A program made the translations under genes and the position numbers. From NCBI RefSeq assembly GCF_024713945.1, contig NC_134680.1, positions 3,248,001 to 3,312,000 of the forward strand: 64,000 bases of DNA, given 5' to 3'. Origin of the DNA: Dermatophagoides farinae (lineage: Eukaryota; Arthropoda; Arachnida; Sarcoptiformes; Pyroglyphidae). Below, in pieces: positions 49,321-62,230 of this stretch. How positions within the stretch are numbered: position 1 is the stretch's first letter; each line of letters starts with the position of its first letter. The notes under the pieces are model-generated. The model did not search any database, had not been told where the DNA came from, and saw nothing but the letters and a program-made list of their open reading frames with translations.

Positions 49321-50937
49321 ATGTTTGTATTGAAAATCATTAATCATTTCTATCCAATTCTGAAACAACCAAATCTATCTAATTATGGAACATCATCATT
49401 AATATGTGTTAAAAATCCAACGGATAGAATTAAATTCTGGTCATTTGTTCGCCGTGAACTTATATCATTCAAAGGTGTCGAATATTATCATAAGCTAACA
49501 TGGTTTATGTATCATACCAATGTATTAGGTGATCATTGTTGTCGTAAATGGGTATATTGGATTCTCTGGCTACAATATCTAGCATTCATACGTATATTAT
49601 TTCTATATTTTTATCCATTATCACATCTTCAACGAATCGAATGGGCCGATGCTGCCTATATTTATTTTGATGATAATCTTATGAATTTATTATATTCAGC
49701 ATTTATAATGTGCGTATTTATTGAGAAAAATGTTTATTTCAATAGTGATCGTCGTTTATTTGCCATATTGAATGGTATTATTAATCATCCATCGATTTGT
49801 CCTGAATTGACATATAATCCATTTGATGATGATAAATGGTTATTCACCTTACGACAATTAATGATAGTGTTATTAAATAGTCTACAAATTATAGTCAATT
49901 CAATGATAGCCATTAATATATTTTATTTACATTGGACAACATATACGATAATACAAAAAGATTGGCCAAAATCATCATTGTTATTTGAATTTGAATTTCA
50001 AAATTTGACAAATTTTATCATCACAACAATAATCATCTATTGTCAATGGCTATTTAGAATATTCATCAAAATCATATGGTTCGAATTGAATACATTCATA
50101 TTTATGGTGGATATAATGTTAAAATCACGAACATTAATAACTGGTGCAACCTATATACTTGCATATACAATATTATTCTATGTTGAATTGAAACAAATTG
50201 CTCAAATTCTTTATCATAATCATTATGATCAACAATTACAATTATCGATGAACAATATAACAATACGTATAAATCGTTTTATGTATAAACATAATCGTCT
50301 TTTTGAACGTATTATGATGGTTGATCGTGTTATGTCGAAAACATTTTTCTGGTTTATGATGGCATCATTGCCAATCAACATATATCTATCGGCATGGATT
50401 CTAGCACATTTTAAAAATATAATGATAAATTTTCGTCCATTATTAATGCATTATATAGTGGCCATATTAATCGTTTTTGGTACTTTGTTGGGCGTATTTT
50501 TTGTTCATTATATTCTGGCATTATATCCAACAGCTATACATAGTAAATCTGGTATTAAACATTTATTACATTTAGAAGCATGTCGACTACAACAACAACG
50601 GCCATTAAATAATAATCATTCACAATTTAAAAAAAGAATAATGAATTGTCGAATATTGATTCTACGAACACATTTAAAACAAGTTAATTATATTGCAAAA
50701 TTTCATGTGAAAAATCGTTATGGATTCACCTATTGTAATACAGGATTGATTACATTGAATTCATTTTTTCGTGTAAGTATTCATTTGTTTGATTTGATGA
50801 TTTTGTATATTACTGAAATGACTAATAATGATATTTCCATTTCAATTCCATTCCATTCCATTCCATTGTTCTATATATAGTCATTGATGATTTATCTAAA
50901 AGTTTTACTTTTAGTTTATAAACTACATTCAATATGA
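49321..50937 (+). CDS. Gustatory-receptor-like seven-transmembrane protein
   Basis: Exons 49321-50772 and 50881-50937 (108 bp intron, phase 0) give 502 residues. About seven to eight hydrophobic segments are visible, with approximate centres at residues 85, 130, 190, 235, 275, 350, 390 and the C-terminus. Short charged loops lie between them and there is no signal peptide. The last short exon adds SLMIYLKVLLLVYKLHSI after GFTYCNTGLITLNSFFR. A short terminal exon, phase-0 intron and a last helix following a G-x-x-x-N/L-x-x-L pattern are typical of arthropod gustatory receptors. The canonical TYhhhhhQF ending is not kept, the nearest equivalent being IYLKVLLL. Mite chemoreceptors are highly divergent, so ligand and even family need alignment. 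Intracellular N-terminus and ion-channel activity are family knowledge, not seen here. Confidence 0.7.
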
Positions 50938-52032
50938 TTTTTTGTTTTTTCATTGATTTTTCAAATTGATTACAATAACGATTTTGATTTTACCATTTTG
51001 ATTTCGTCATTTATTTCTTTATTTTTATCCATTAACATTAGCGTGAATTGCCCCTTCCCCTTTGAAAAATCATCATTAGAATTCAAAATTCTAGTGATTA
51101 GAATAGAATAATTTTCAAGTTTCATCAAATACATGTTTCATCTATCTGATAACAGATGTCCCTATTATGAATTGGTTTTGGTGTATTCGAATACAAACCA
51201 AAATGAAAACTTTTTGCAATCATCAATGGTTCAAATGTATACATTGGATGGGATCTTGCTCATGAGTCGTTTTATATTTCGAGTTGATCCAAAAAGACGG
51301 AGAAGAAGGCATTGAAAAATGTGTATAGTTTGGCCATGTTTTATGTGGTGTGGCCAATTTGTTTCAATACTGCTGATGAGGAGAAATTATTTTTGTTTTT
51401 TTTTATGTCAAAAAGGAAAAAAAACAATTTCAACATATTTTTTTTCACACAACCAAAAAAAAAAGTCACCACCACCATCAACATCACATCACTTCATCTT
51501 CATCTCCATAAAATAACAAACAAAATTAAAATATTGCCATATTTGAATGTTAACACATTAGGAATTTTTTTTTACGGAAAAATAGTTTTCAATTAATTAT
51601 TAACTGAATGAATGAAACTAGCAGCAAAGCTGAACAAGAAAAAAAAATTCAATTTTCAAATGCTATTAGCAATTTATATATATAGCACATCACATTATTA
51701 TTCATCATCATCACTATATATACCGTATCTGTGTTGCATTTTTTTTTTCGTTTCGTTTTTAATGTCCTATATATTTTAGCAACCAAAAATAATAAAAAGT
51801 CTTTATTATTCAATCATCATCATACACATTCTGTTATTCTATATACAACCTATATACAATTCTTACATTCAATTTCGAGGATATAACCACGTGGTTCAGA
51901 CGTGGTTTCTTCACGCTCTTTTTCTTAATTTTTTTTTGTGTATGTGTGTGTGTGTGTGTGTGTATGTGTGACAACCCTAACAGCTTAGCTTTTATTACGA
52001 ATTCAACTTTTTTAAATTCAAGGAAAAAAAAC
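50938..52032. other. Intergenic region upstream of the nucleoside transporter
   Basis: About 1.1 kb of AT-rich DNA with a TG array at 51939-51964 close to the ENT start. The frames around 51133-51596 are AT-rich and show no domain. The ENT promoter and 5' UTR are expected in the last part. Confidence 0.5.
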
Positions 52033-55000
52033 ATGGTATTCAAAACCAACAACGAAAATGATGATAATTTTAACTTTGATGATGTATCAGACACATTACC
52101 TGTCGATCGTCAACGAATCGAAATGATAAATGACAGAATGGCCGATTATGTTGATGATGATGATGAAGATGGTAAGTAATTTTTGTTTTGATAACAAATA
52201 ATTTGATATGATAAATTTTTTTTATGAAAAAAATAAAAATGTTTTGGGATTTTTAATGTTTTTTTTTTGCTTGATTTATACTGAATCTGTAGTTTTTGAT
52301 GGTTTGTTTATTGAAATATTGTCGGATGTGTGTGTGTATGTGTGTGTAAACATTTGTGGACACATGAAACATTAACACGGATTTTACTAGGAAATTGTTG
52401 ATTTTTTTTCGATATCCATTTCATGATTTAGTAAATATATAGAGTTATTTATGATTATCGAGAACATCGATGAATTTGAATGAATGAATGACTATAGTGT
52501 TTCAATAATTATTTGGGGCGTTTTTACACTCCATCATCATCATCATTATGACTTTTATTATTTTCATTTATCACTCGCTGTATGAGTTGAATTTGAATCT
52601 GAATATAAAAACATTCATCATTAAATTCAAATGTCAATTAACCTCCTCCTCCCCCCTAGCAATGACATGTACACAATGAACAGTCATTTATTCAAATAAT
52701 CAAGAATCGATATACAATTTTTTTTGTTAAATTAATTCTGTTCTTGTTTTATATTTTTCCATTGGCTTGGCATAATCAATTGATTTTGTTTTTGCTCTGA
52801 TCTTTTTTTTCTTCTATTGACAACAGAGATTAATATCGCAATTGGGAAAAAACATTAATTCAGAATATATATATTGCCTGTAAATGGTTAGGATTTGCAA
52901 AGTTTGTAAAAAAAAAATTGATGAATTTGGCAAACACAGCATATATATAGTATATAGGAGAAATGTCATGTGCGATGTGTGAATTATTTCGAATAAATAT
53001 AAATATTTACAATCAATCATTTTGCTTCGGTTGTAGGTTTTTGACCAAAATTTTCAGAAACAATCAAAAAAAAAAAAAAAAATCAAAGAACAAATATCAC
53101 ACACACACACACACACACATACATATAGGGTTAATGTTTTCTTGATCATCATCAAAGAGAGATATGCCTAAAACGCCGCCATTTTTCATATCATATCTCA
53201 TCATATATTTATATCATTGGTATATTCAAACTATTCATATATCTTCAATCGATTGATTGATTGGATGAGGTCGTCAAAGATTCATCAGGTTTCATGCATT
53301 AAATATATACAGTGGCAAAAAAAGCATTACGTTAATCATGTTCGATGTTATTGATCGATGTTGTATTTGATTCGAATGAATGTTCGAATTGGAAAAATAA
53401 AAATTTCCAATTCATTTTATATTGTGGTGGCGGCGGAGGCGGCGGGCAATTTTTTTCGAATTATTTTATTTTATTTTTTGTTTTCATTTTCAATTTTTTC
53501 TTTTCAATTTAGTCATTTTTTTTCTATTTGAAATATTTAAAAAAAAATATTGTCTTGCAGCTGTGATCCTGATTTTTATTGATCTCAAAAATTTTTCCCC
53601 ATTTCTGGTTATTTTATAATTATTCTCCTATATATCGTAGAAAATAAACGAATATTTGCCGATTCATTGAATGGTCATATAGTCAAAATGGACAATACTA
53701 CAAATAATCAATTAAATGGCAAAGTAATCAATCAAATGAATAAACAGCCACCATCACCAGCATCGAATAATTCTAATCTCATTGATCGATATAATTTTGT
53801 CTATATCGTATTACTATTACATGGTATTGCTATGCTAATGCCATGGAATATGTTCATCAATGCTACCGAGGTAGGTGAACACATTTTATAATTTTTTTTC
53901 TGATTTATTTTGTGTATTTATGATTTTTATTCAACAGTATTTCACTGATTATAAACTTACAATTCAATTGAATAATGGTACAAAAATTGAATCAAAATAT
54001 AAGGAATATTTTCTTAGTAATTTGGGTATAGCATCACAAGTGCCGAATGTTTTGTTCAATATACTCAATATTTTCTTTCAATTTGGGTAAGTTGTTTTTT
54101 TTTTGTTAATTGTATAATATATACCCATCAAAATGTTCTAAATCGATTTTGATCTGTTGATTGATCCAGAAACAAAAGTGATCCTACTGGTGGATTTAAT
54201 ATTCGAATATTGGGAGCAATTTTCATCGAATTAATCTTCATCATCATTACTGTATTATTGGCATGGATTGATACAAACGATTGGGTGACAACATTTTTCT
54301 ATCTTACAATGGTTACCGTTATCATATTGAACATGGTGAATGCTATCTATCAGAATTCTTTTTATGGTCTCGGTTCTCGTTTACCGATGAGATATACGAA
54401 TGCCATTGTAACCGGTACAAATGTATGTGGTACATTTACATCGTTGATCAACATTGCCACCATAGCAATGTCACCGAATAAACGTATTGCAGCAATTTAT
54501 TTCTTCACTTCCGCTATTGTTGTCCTATTTCTTGCTTTCACATCGTTTTTTATGTTGAAGAAAAATGTAAGTTTGAAAACTCAAAAAATTTTTTTGACTG
54601 TATTTTTTTCAATTTACAAAATTATAGAAATATTTCCTGTATTATCTACGAAACACTCATCTTCAACAACAACCAACAACAACGATAACGATAGATGGCA
54701 CAACAGAAACAGAAATGAAAACAAAAACAACTACGGAAAATCAAAATCTTTTGACCACCACTACCGATTCTGACCGTGATTTAGAATCAAAAGAAAAAAT
54801 TTCCGATAAACAACAACCGAAATCAGAACGGCCACCATATCTATACGTATTTCGATTCGTTTGGAAACAATGTTTGAATGTATTCCTCGTGTTTTTCGTT
54901 ACACTTGCCACGTTTCCTGTCATTCAATCCGATATCCGACCCATAAATCCGGAATATTTTGGATCAAAAGAATTGACCGACAAATACTATGTAGCTGTCG

Positions 55001-55383
55001 CCTGTTTTCTAGTTTTCAATTCTTGTGCATTGTTTGGTAATTTGGTGCCCAATTTTGTTATTTTTCCCGGTCCTGATAAATTATGGATACCGGTAGTGTC
55101 ACGATTTTTATTCATACCATTTTTTATGCTTTGTAATTATGCACCGAATCGACGACAATGGCCAGTATTGATACAATCAGATCTACTTTATCTCTTTGGC
55201 AGCATTCTGATGGGTTTTAGTTCCGGTTATTATAGCTCATTATGTATGATGTATACACCACAATCAGTACCGGATCCAAAATTGGCCGGTACAGCCGGTA
55301 TGATGGCAGCCGCATCATTAATATGTGGTATATTTTTAGGTGTAAATTTTTCATCCGTACTTGCTTGGTTTATTCGACAATAA
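52033..55383 (+). CDS. Equilibrative nucleoside transporter (SLC29 family)
   Basis: Facilitated nucleoside/nucleobase carrier with eleven membrane helices. Exons 52033-52171, 53641-53870, 53938-54086, 54170-54566 and 54628-55383 give 556 residues. The family entry motif is MLMPWNMFINATEYF (human LPWNFFITA), followed by a long loop with NNGT. GLGSRLPMRYTNAIVTGTNVCG matches the helix-4/5 signature, and the C-terminal half has NLVPNFVIFPGPDKLW, RFLFIPFFMLCNYAP and SSGYYSSLCMMYTPQSV. The central cytosolic loop (about 315-355) is Thr/Asn-rich. Exon 1 adds an acidic 46-residue N-terminus across a 1.47 kb intron. It is supported by phase and an ATG, but translation could instead begin at the exon 2 Met at 53688. 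The intron holds TG and AC repeats only. Subtype (ENT1-3 or ENT4-like) is undecided. Confidence 0.94.
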
Positions 55384-55582
55384 TTTTTTTCAAATTATTA
55401 GTTTTTATTTTATTAGACATTTTATTATTGAATTTTATTTTAAATTCTAATCATTTTTAAAGAAAAAAATGAATTAAATTCTATTTAAAATGACCAATAC
55501 ATCAGTAAATTATTTTTTTGTGTTTCATCGGGAATTCAATTTTCGAAAAATTCCCTTGTCACCGACCAAAAAAAAAATTTCG

Positions 55583-58212
55583 ATGAAACGTTTGACACGA
55601 TTGATGATGATCACGATGAAATTAATCATAATAATACGATGTCAATCACCGGTAACTAATTATGATCCATTATTAGTTCGAAATGATAATCAAAAAATTC
55701 GTCATTGTCGCCAACAAACAATGGCAAATTATGCATATGGCCGATTATATTTTCTTATCGATCTTGGTGAACATGGTATATTGGTCTATTTCGAACGTTC
55801 CGATCGACAATGTAATTTTGAATGTTGGCATACGATTACAAGAAATCTAATGCCAGAAATGATGAATCCTAAATCCGTTTGTTATGAAATTGGCCATATT
55901 CTATGTCATAGATTTTTACAAAAACCATCATTTTTTAAAATGATTGTAATAATTTTGGATTCAATTTATTATCTACCGGCAAAAACCAATTCAAATCAAT
56001 TAGCATTTCGTGTACAACATATGCCAGAATTGAAACGTCTTGCACAGATTAATGCCGAATTTGCTAAGATAAATTTTGCCGATCTTATTCAATATACATT
56101 TCGTCAAGAATTAACGAATATACGTTCGGTGAGCATTTTTTGGTCACATAAATCTTCAACATCAAAATATCCATCATTTTTTGTTCTCTATAATAATCCA
56201 CGTTTTGATTATATTGCTCATACTTCGGCTGTTAATAGTAATAGTCATCGTAAGTGTAATTGATTTAATTGATTGTTCAAATTTCTCAATTTGTTTTGTT
56301 GATTTGATTGCAGTCATTATGACAATAGATATTGAGAATTATGGTCATTTGGATGCAATATATCGACCGGATATCTGGTGGATTCAGGCCAATCGATTGG
56401 TAATGCAATTATATCTGTTCCGCGCCGGATATTATATGCCCGAAATTTTTTGCCTACGCTGTCCGGTGATCTCATGGGAAATGACGTTTCCGACGATTCC
56501 ATTACAATCATTATTCGATTGCCCGGTTAATCCTTGCCTATGGCCATTGATTGATGCTGTTTATTATGATCCACGAACTAAATTATATTATCTATTCCAA
56601 GGCCGTTGGATTTTTGTTTATAACCATAAAACAGATACTGGTGGCTTTGATGTCGGTAACACGGAGAAGGTTTTCCATTTTTGGAATCTAAATTTTCATG
56701 TTCGCTTTGCCACTGGTTTATCACAAGATAGCAAAGAATTATTATTTATTGGTTATAATCGGACAATAATTCGATCATTACAAACAGCAGTGTTGAATTT
56801 GGCGGAGAATAAACTTGATAACCCAAAGAAAGATCAACACCGTATATTTGAATCAATTAATTTTGATCGTCAAATTCGAGATTCAACAAAATTCGATGTA
56901 ATTGCCGGACTTTTCACTATGGATTATGAAAATGGTCGAAATTATCTTTGGCTAATAATCAGTCACAATGATCGTATCATAGTAAGTGTCATCAATAATT
57001 GTAAGCAAAAAAAATTGAATTTCTTTTGGTCATTATTCGAAGCTTCAAATTTATATATCAGATGCAAATAATAATGGTAGTGTTGGTCCTTTTCGTCTCA
57101 AGCAATCGGAAACATTTTTCCAGATTCCATTCATCAATGCCATGTTCATTGTGAATCGACATTTTCATCTAATAATCGGTTATTTTGGATTCATATTCGA
57201 GATTGATCAAAAATTTAATTGGACAGAAAATTCGCTTACCAAAAGTCGTTGTAGACGAATTGTGATTCGAGATTATTTCCATTGTTCTGAATCTTATTTC
57301 AACTTAGGTCAAATAGATCGATTCGAAATAGATAAGAATGTTGCCCGTTGGTTTCGAACCTATTTGGATGAACCGGTATTGACCTCCGATATGGATCGAA
57401 CTTTGTTTCGTCGTTGTCCACCTGTTGACCGCTGGTATACGAACAGTACGGTCGATACGATTGATTTTAATTATGATCCAAATATTGAAAACATGAATTA
57501 TTGGTTACCGTGGACATTTTTTGATTTCGTCCAAATACAATCAATGTTATGGGTTATTGTTATAATTATTGTTGCCATAACATTCGTAGCTTGCATTATG
57601 ATAATCTATTGTCCAATCATATGTCGATATATCACACGATCGGATCTTGAAAAACGAACACCATACCCAGAGATTGTTGATCCACAACTTTGGCGAGAAA
57701 TGTTACACCATCAAAAACAATCAATACGACAGCGGCCATTTCAGCCAAATCTTCATCGATCGGTAGCAAAATATTTCGCTACCGACAAATACAAACGTCA
57801 TAATAAGGATAATAGTTCGATGAAACAACGAAATAGTCCTCCTACTGATCCATTTTCAATTATCATGTCTAAACGACATAGTCGTAGATCATCAGCATAT
57901 AGAACAACGAGTAAATGTAAAAAGTCTAACAGTCCAGCACAACAACAACGACGACGACAAAGAGGGTCATCATCATCACAATCATCAACATCATCACCAT
58001 CACCGCCATCACCATCATCACCACCATTATCAACAACGAAACCTTCGACAATCATGAAAAAAAACCCTTCACTGTCAGGATTGATGCCCATATCATGGTC
58101 AAGACGTACAACAATGGCAGCGCCTACTCAACAACATTTTAATAATAATTATAAGACACAATCACCACCTGATCAACAACAACAACCAACATTCGATTCA
58201 TCACGAATTTAA
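55583..58212 (+). CDS. Single-pass membrane protein with hemopexin-like repeats, unnamed family
   Basis: Exons 55583-56249, 56314-56981 and 57043-58212 encode 834 residues. I chose the ATG at 55583 because it yields a signal-like start (MKRLTRLMMITMKLIIIIRC); an in-frame Met upstream at 55490 would add 31 residues. The ectodomain (about 23-610) contains repeats of the hemopexin propeller kind, best seen in LIDAVYYDPRTKLYYLFQGR followed by WIFVYN, and weaker in FINAMFIVNRHFHLIIGYFG followed by FIFEID, with paired cysteines. One membrane helix follows at about 613-635 (MLWVIVIIIVAITFVACIMI). The 200-residue tail is Arg/Ser/Pro/Gln-rich. The start lies 199 bp after the ENT stop. I do not know the family; a receptor or matrix/haem-binding role is inference. 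Confidence 0.75.
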
Positions 58213-58513
58213 ATAATAATAAATTAAAAATAATCACACTAGATGACACCTGATGCTTTTCTCTTTTTCTTATCACGTGATCTTAAATTAGGAGGAGTTA
58301 ATGGATCATTCATTGTCATCAAGAATGAAATGAAGAACCCGCCCCTGATATAAATTAACAAGTGTTATGTGAATGTGTGTGTCGTCTGCAGTTGTTTTTA
58401 AACTGAATTAACGGTTGAATTTTTTTTTCAAATTTATTTTTTAATTTTTTTACTTTTAAAATTATAATATTTGTGATACAGAATTCAAACAGTGAGAGAA
58501 ATAAAACACCACA
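58213..58513. promoter_or_regulatory. Gap between the hemopexin-like gene and CHK1
   Basis: This 301 bp holds the polyadenylation signal of the upstream gene (AATAAA at 58218-58223) and must hold the CHK1 promoter and leader. There is a TG stretch near 58373-58382 and no clear TATA box. Confidence 0.5.
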
Positions 58514-60132
58514 ATGACAACCGAATTTGTCAAAGGTTGGCTGTTGCTCGATACACTGGGCGAAGGTCGTTTTGGCGAGTAAGTTTTTTTTAGACACGAT
58601 TTTTTTTAAAATCAAATTTAATTTTTTTTTTTTTAATATTCAAAGAGTTAAATTATTAATGAACAAAGATAGCCGTGATATGGTTGCCGTCAAAGTATTG
58701 GCCGTTAAAAACATTGAACACGATAAACAGATTAAAAAGGAAATCTGCATCCATAAAAATCTTCGACATGAGAATATCATAAGTTTTTATGGTACTCGTC
58801 GTGATGAACAATCACAAATTGAATATATATTCTTGGAATATGCTCAAAATGGTGAACTATTCGAACATATTGAACCAGATGTCGGAATGGAACGAATAAA
58901 AGCAGCAAAAATTTTTATTCAACTATTGAACGGTGTTGAATATATACATCAACGTGGAATCGTACATCGTGATTTAAAACCGGAAAACTTATTGCTTGAT
59001 AAGAATTATATGTTGAAAATTGCAGATTTTGGTATGGCTACATTGTTTCGTCACAATGGAAAGGAACGATTATTGACACAAATGTGTGGTTCCATACCGT
59101 ATATTGCACCCGAAGTTCTTCGTAATCAACCACATTATGCGGAACCATTGGATATGTAATTTATAATTATTATTATTTTTTTGCTGAATTGATTTTATAT
59201 AAAATTTTTCAATTAGATGGAGTTGTGGTATCATACTGGTAGCAATGTTATCTGGTGAATTACCATGGCTAGAAGCTACCGAAAAGAATGAACATTATCA
59301 AAAATGGATCCGTGGCCGTTATAGTTTACATTTGAACCCATGGTTAAAAATCGATACGATAACCATTGCATTATTGAAGACAATTTTTGAATCTGATCCA
59401 TCGAAACGAGCACGTTTTGATCGAATTCGTTCACATCGTGCTTATATTAATTTGAAAAATCTTATCGATTATGATAAAGATTCCGGACGAAAATCATCAT
59501 TATATAAACGTCATGTTCCTTCTGTTGACAGTTTTGCATCACAACCACAACCAAAACTTGTTGCAAGCCAAGCAATGATGACTTGTCAAAAGGATGATGA
59601 TTGTGATCGAGAAAATATGACAGATGAAACCGATTACGATTATTGTGGCAACAGTTGGACATCATTTTCGCAACCAAATCGTATTCAAGACATGTTTCTA
59701 TCGACTCAGACACAGATGGAATTAGGTGGTGGTACTTCACAAGGAATCACTCCCCCAGAAATGACCATATATTTTCGTGTCGTACGTCGTATGACAAGAT
59801 TTATGTCGATGAAAAATTTCTCAGCCACAATTAAAGCATTGGAACGAGCATTCGATGATTTACAATGGTCTTGGAAACGGCAAATGATTGGACAGTATAA
59901 AATACAGATTATCTGTAATCGACGAAATCAAATACCATTGATATTTCGATCAACTGTAAATGATATGTCAAAGGGTAAAATTCTTGTCGATTTTCGTCTT
60001 GCCAAAGGTGATGGTATTGAATTTAAACGACAATTTTTAACCATAAAAAATCTACTTAAACCAATCATACAATCATATGGACACAATGTTCTACAGGAAG
60101 ATATTCTCAATGATGATTCTAACTTGGATTAA
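58514..60132 (+). CDS. CHK1: Checkpoint kinase 1
   Basis: Ser/Thr kinase of the ATR DNA-damage and replication checkpoint. Exons 58514-58578, 58646-59155 and 59217-60132 encode 496 residues (human 476). The Gly loop is LGEGRFGEV, catalytic Lys 38 (VAVKV) matches human Lys 38, and IVHRDLKPENLLLD holds Asp 131 and DFG Asp 149. Activation segment and APE region are MCGSIPYIAPEVL, then DIWSCGI across intron 2 and SGELPW. The regulatory linker keeps SQ sites at about Ser 300, Ser 309 and Ser 343. The last, in SFSQP, matches human Ser 345. The C-terminal KA1-like domain is clear: RRMTRFMSMKNF and ILVDFRLAKGDGIEFKRQFL. AATAAA at 60205-60210 lies 6 bp from the stop of the convergent coiled-coil gene. 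Confidence 0.97.
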
Positions 60133-60215
60133 TGAATGATTGAATTAGGAATTATTTTATTGTGGAAAATTATTTTTGTTATTTGTATAATGTAAAATTT
60201 CATAAATAAAAAAAA

Positions 60216-60942
60216 TTATATTTTATCGCGATTCACTTGTCGTAACTGTAGCCATGTACGAATCCGTTGCATTTCTTGCCATGATCCAGTAAGATTTTTC
60301 GAACTTTGCCATTGTTCTTTACATTCGTTTAATAATCGTTTTAAATGTTGATAAGATTCTGGATGATTTTGTATAGTGAAATTCTGGCCAAGGATTTCCA
60401 TGATTTCTTGTTGAAATTTTCGAGTATTTTCCAATAAATTTTCATCAGATAAAGATTGATAGGATTGTATAATATCTAAAAAGTTTTTTTCAATAATAAA
60501 ATTATAATTGATTTTAGAATAATAATCAACCTTACATACCAGATAATGTTCGTATAATGGTTTCATCATCTTCGATTGGAATTTTTTGCTCTGTACATTG
60601 GTGTTGTAATTCAATTGCAAATTTTTCTACATTTTCAGCTTGCATTAATGTTTCTGATAATAATCGATATCTTCGTATTTGTTGTTTCAATTTAACATGT
60701 TCATCATGAATTTTTTCATAATTCGTTTTCAATTCATCAAGTCGATGTAAATTTGTCGATAATTCTTGTTCTTTCAATTTGAGCCGTGATTGTTTTTCAC
60801 GAATATCAGTCAATTCCAGAATGGCAAATCGATCATGGATCAAATCAGTGATTTTTTCCAGATCAAAATCATTTGTATTATCGATGGATGATAGCTGATT
60901 GGCTGGAAATAAACGTGGATTGATTGTTTTACGTCGATTCAT
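60216..60942 (-). CDS. Coiled-coil protein of unknown function
   Basis: Exons 60540-60942 and 60216-60475 (64 bp intron, phases match) encode 220 residues. The N-terminus MNRRKTINPRLFPANQ is basic. Residues about 40-120 are a long heptad-like helix (REKQSRLKLKEQELSTNLHR and following), then IPIEDDETIIRTLSDIIQSY. A second helical part ends in WQEMQRIRTWLQLRQVNRDK. There is no signal peptide or membrane helix. The plan resembles small kinetochore, augmin or trafficking-complex subunits, but I could not assign any of them. It is convergent with CHK1, with 83 bp between stops. Confidence 0.8.
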
Positions 60943-62230
60943 TATGACAATTTCGAATTAATTTTTCAAACGGCTCGACAAAAAAAAATATCACATGATC
61001 AAATACAAAACAAACGTTTTGGTGTGAGCTACCATCTATGTGTAACAAACCGAAATGTATTCACCAATTATGATCATTTGGTGAAATGAAATTTTTCCTT
61101 TAACCTTCAATTATAACCAGGATTTTATTTGCCATTCTATTCTATGGTTTTGTGCAAAATGAATAAATATCGAAATTCAATCAATCGATCATAGACGTTC
61201 AATGTCATTGTTTTTATTGTTCAGTGAAGCGTTATATCGATTATTGCTAACTAATATATTATCATCATCCATATCATATAATCGTTGTTATTGGAAATAT
61301 AATGACGACATTATCGTCATTGATATATGGAATTTGAAGAATAAAAATGGTAATCATCATCTATATTATCAATAACGAGTGATAATTTTAAATAAATTTT
61401 ATTGTAGATGATAATTTTAAATTGGAACTGAAAAAAAAATCTAACGATGACAACAATAACCAATTTGCTTGATCATATCAATTAATTCATCTATCAATCG
61501 TTATTGTCGCTAATGGTTCACTTGTTGCCATTTTATATTCTCCAATCACCTTTTACTCACAGATAAATAAAAATACTCTTTTAAAGGTTAGTGTGTGATT
61601 CATTTTTTTTTGTTGTTTTTGCAATAATGAAATATGTATTTAATCTGAATGATCAGATCATGATTTGATTCTATTGTGTATATTTTTTCTTTTTTTTCCA
61701 AAATTCAAAAATCTAAAAAAATTTCTGAAATGATGATAAACACATTATTTAATTTTTCTCAACATTCATGGTTATCGATATTTTTGTTAATTTTTTGTAT
61801 TTTTGATGGTAATTTTTCTTGAATACCTGTAGATAATTATAATTTGGTTCCGCTTAGGTTATTCGATTTTTTTTTTATAAATAAAACATTCGAATCTTGT
61901 GTGTGAGAGTGTATTGTTTGTATGCATGCATGTATATCACGTATACATGAAAATTTTGTTTGTGTGTGTATGTTTATAGCGAGCCACTGATCACTTTTCT
62001 TTCAATTTCATCCATCATTGCTCAAAGGACCATTTTCAACAATTATCATTGGAATGAATTCAACATTTTTGATTGCCATTCAGGTAAATACATGCAAAAT
62101 TGTTGTTTTTTTTGTTTTAATCAAACATGTTCTCATTCATACAGATTAGATTTTTTTTTCATAAATGGATGATCAAATGATTATTAATAGACAAAACCAA
62201 AAATTTGAAACCAAAAAAAGATGATTATCG
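60943..62230. other. Intergenic region with one possible small gene
   Basis: About 1.3 kb of AT-rich DNA between the coiled-coil gene and the phosphatase gene. A possible two-exon small frame at 61202-61472 is listed separately. A short upstream ATG at 62221 opens a 12-codon frame overlapping the phosphatase start. Confidence 0.5.
61202..61472 (+). CDS. Possible small two-exon gene, function unknown
   Basis: ATG at 61202 opens MSLFLLFSEALYRLLLTNIL, which resembles a signal sequence or helix, and runs to 61349. A GT donor there and a TTTTATTGTAG acceptor at 61407 define a 58 bp intron that keeps phase, followed by 61408-61472 ending in a stop after NNNQFA. Total is 70 residues. Intron size fits the neighbouring genes, but the sites are weak and no family is recognised, so this may be chance or part of a 5' UTR. 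Confidence 0.25.

Noticed and set aside
57062-57142. Acceptor at 57061 for exon 3 of the hemopexin-like gene
   Set aside because: It would shift the frame and reach a stop quickly; the AG at 57042 keeps phase and adds LQIYISDA.
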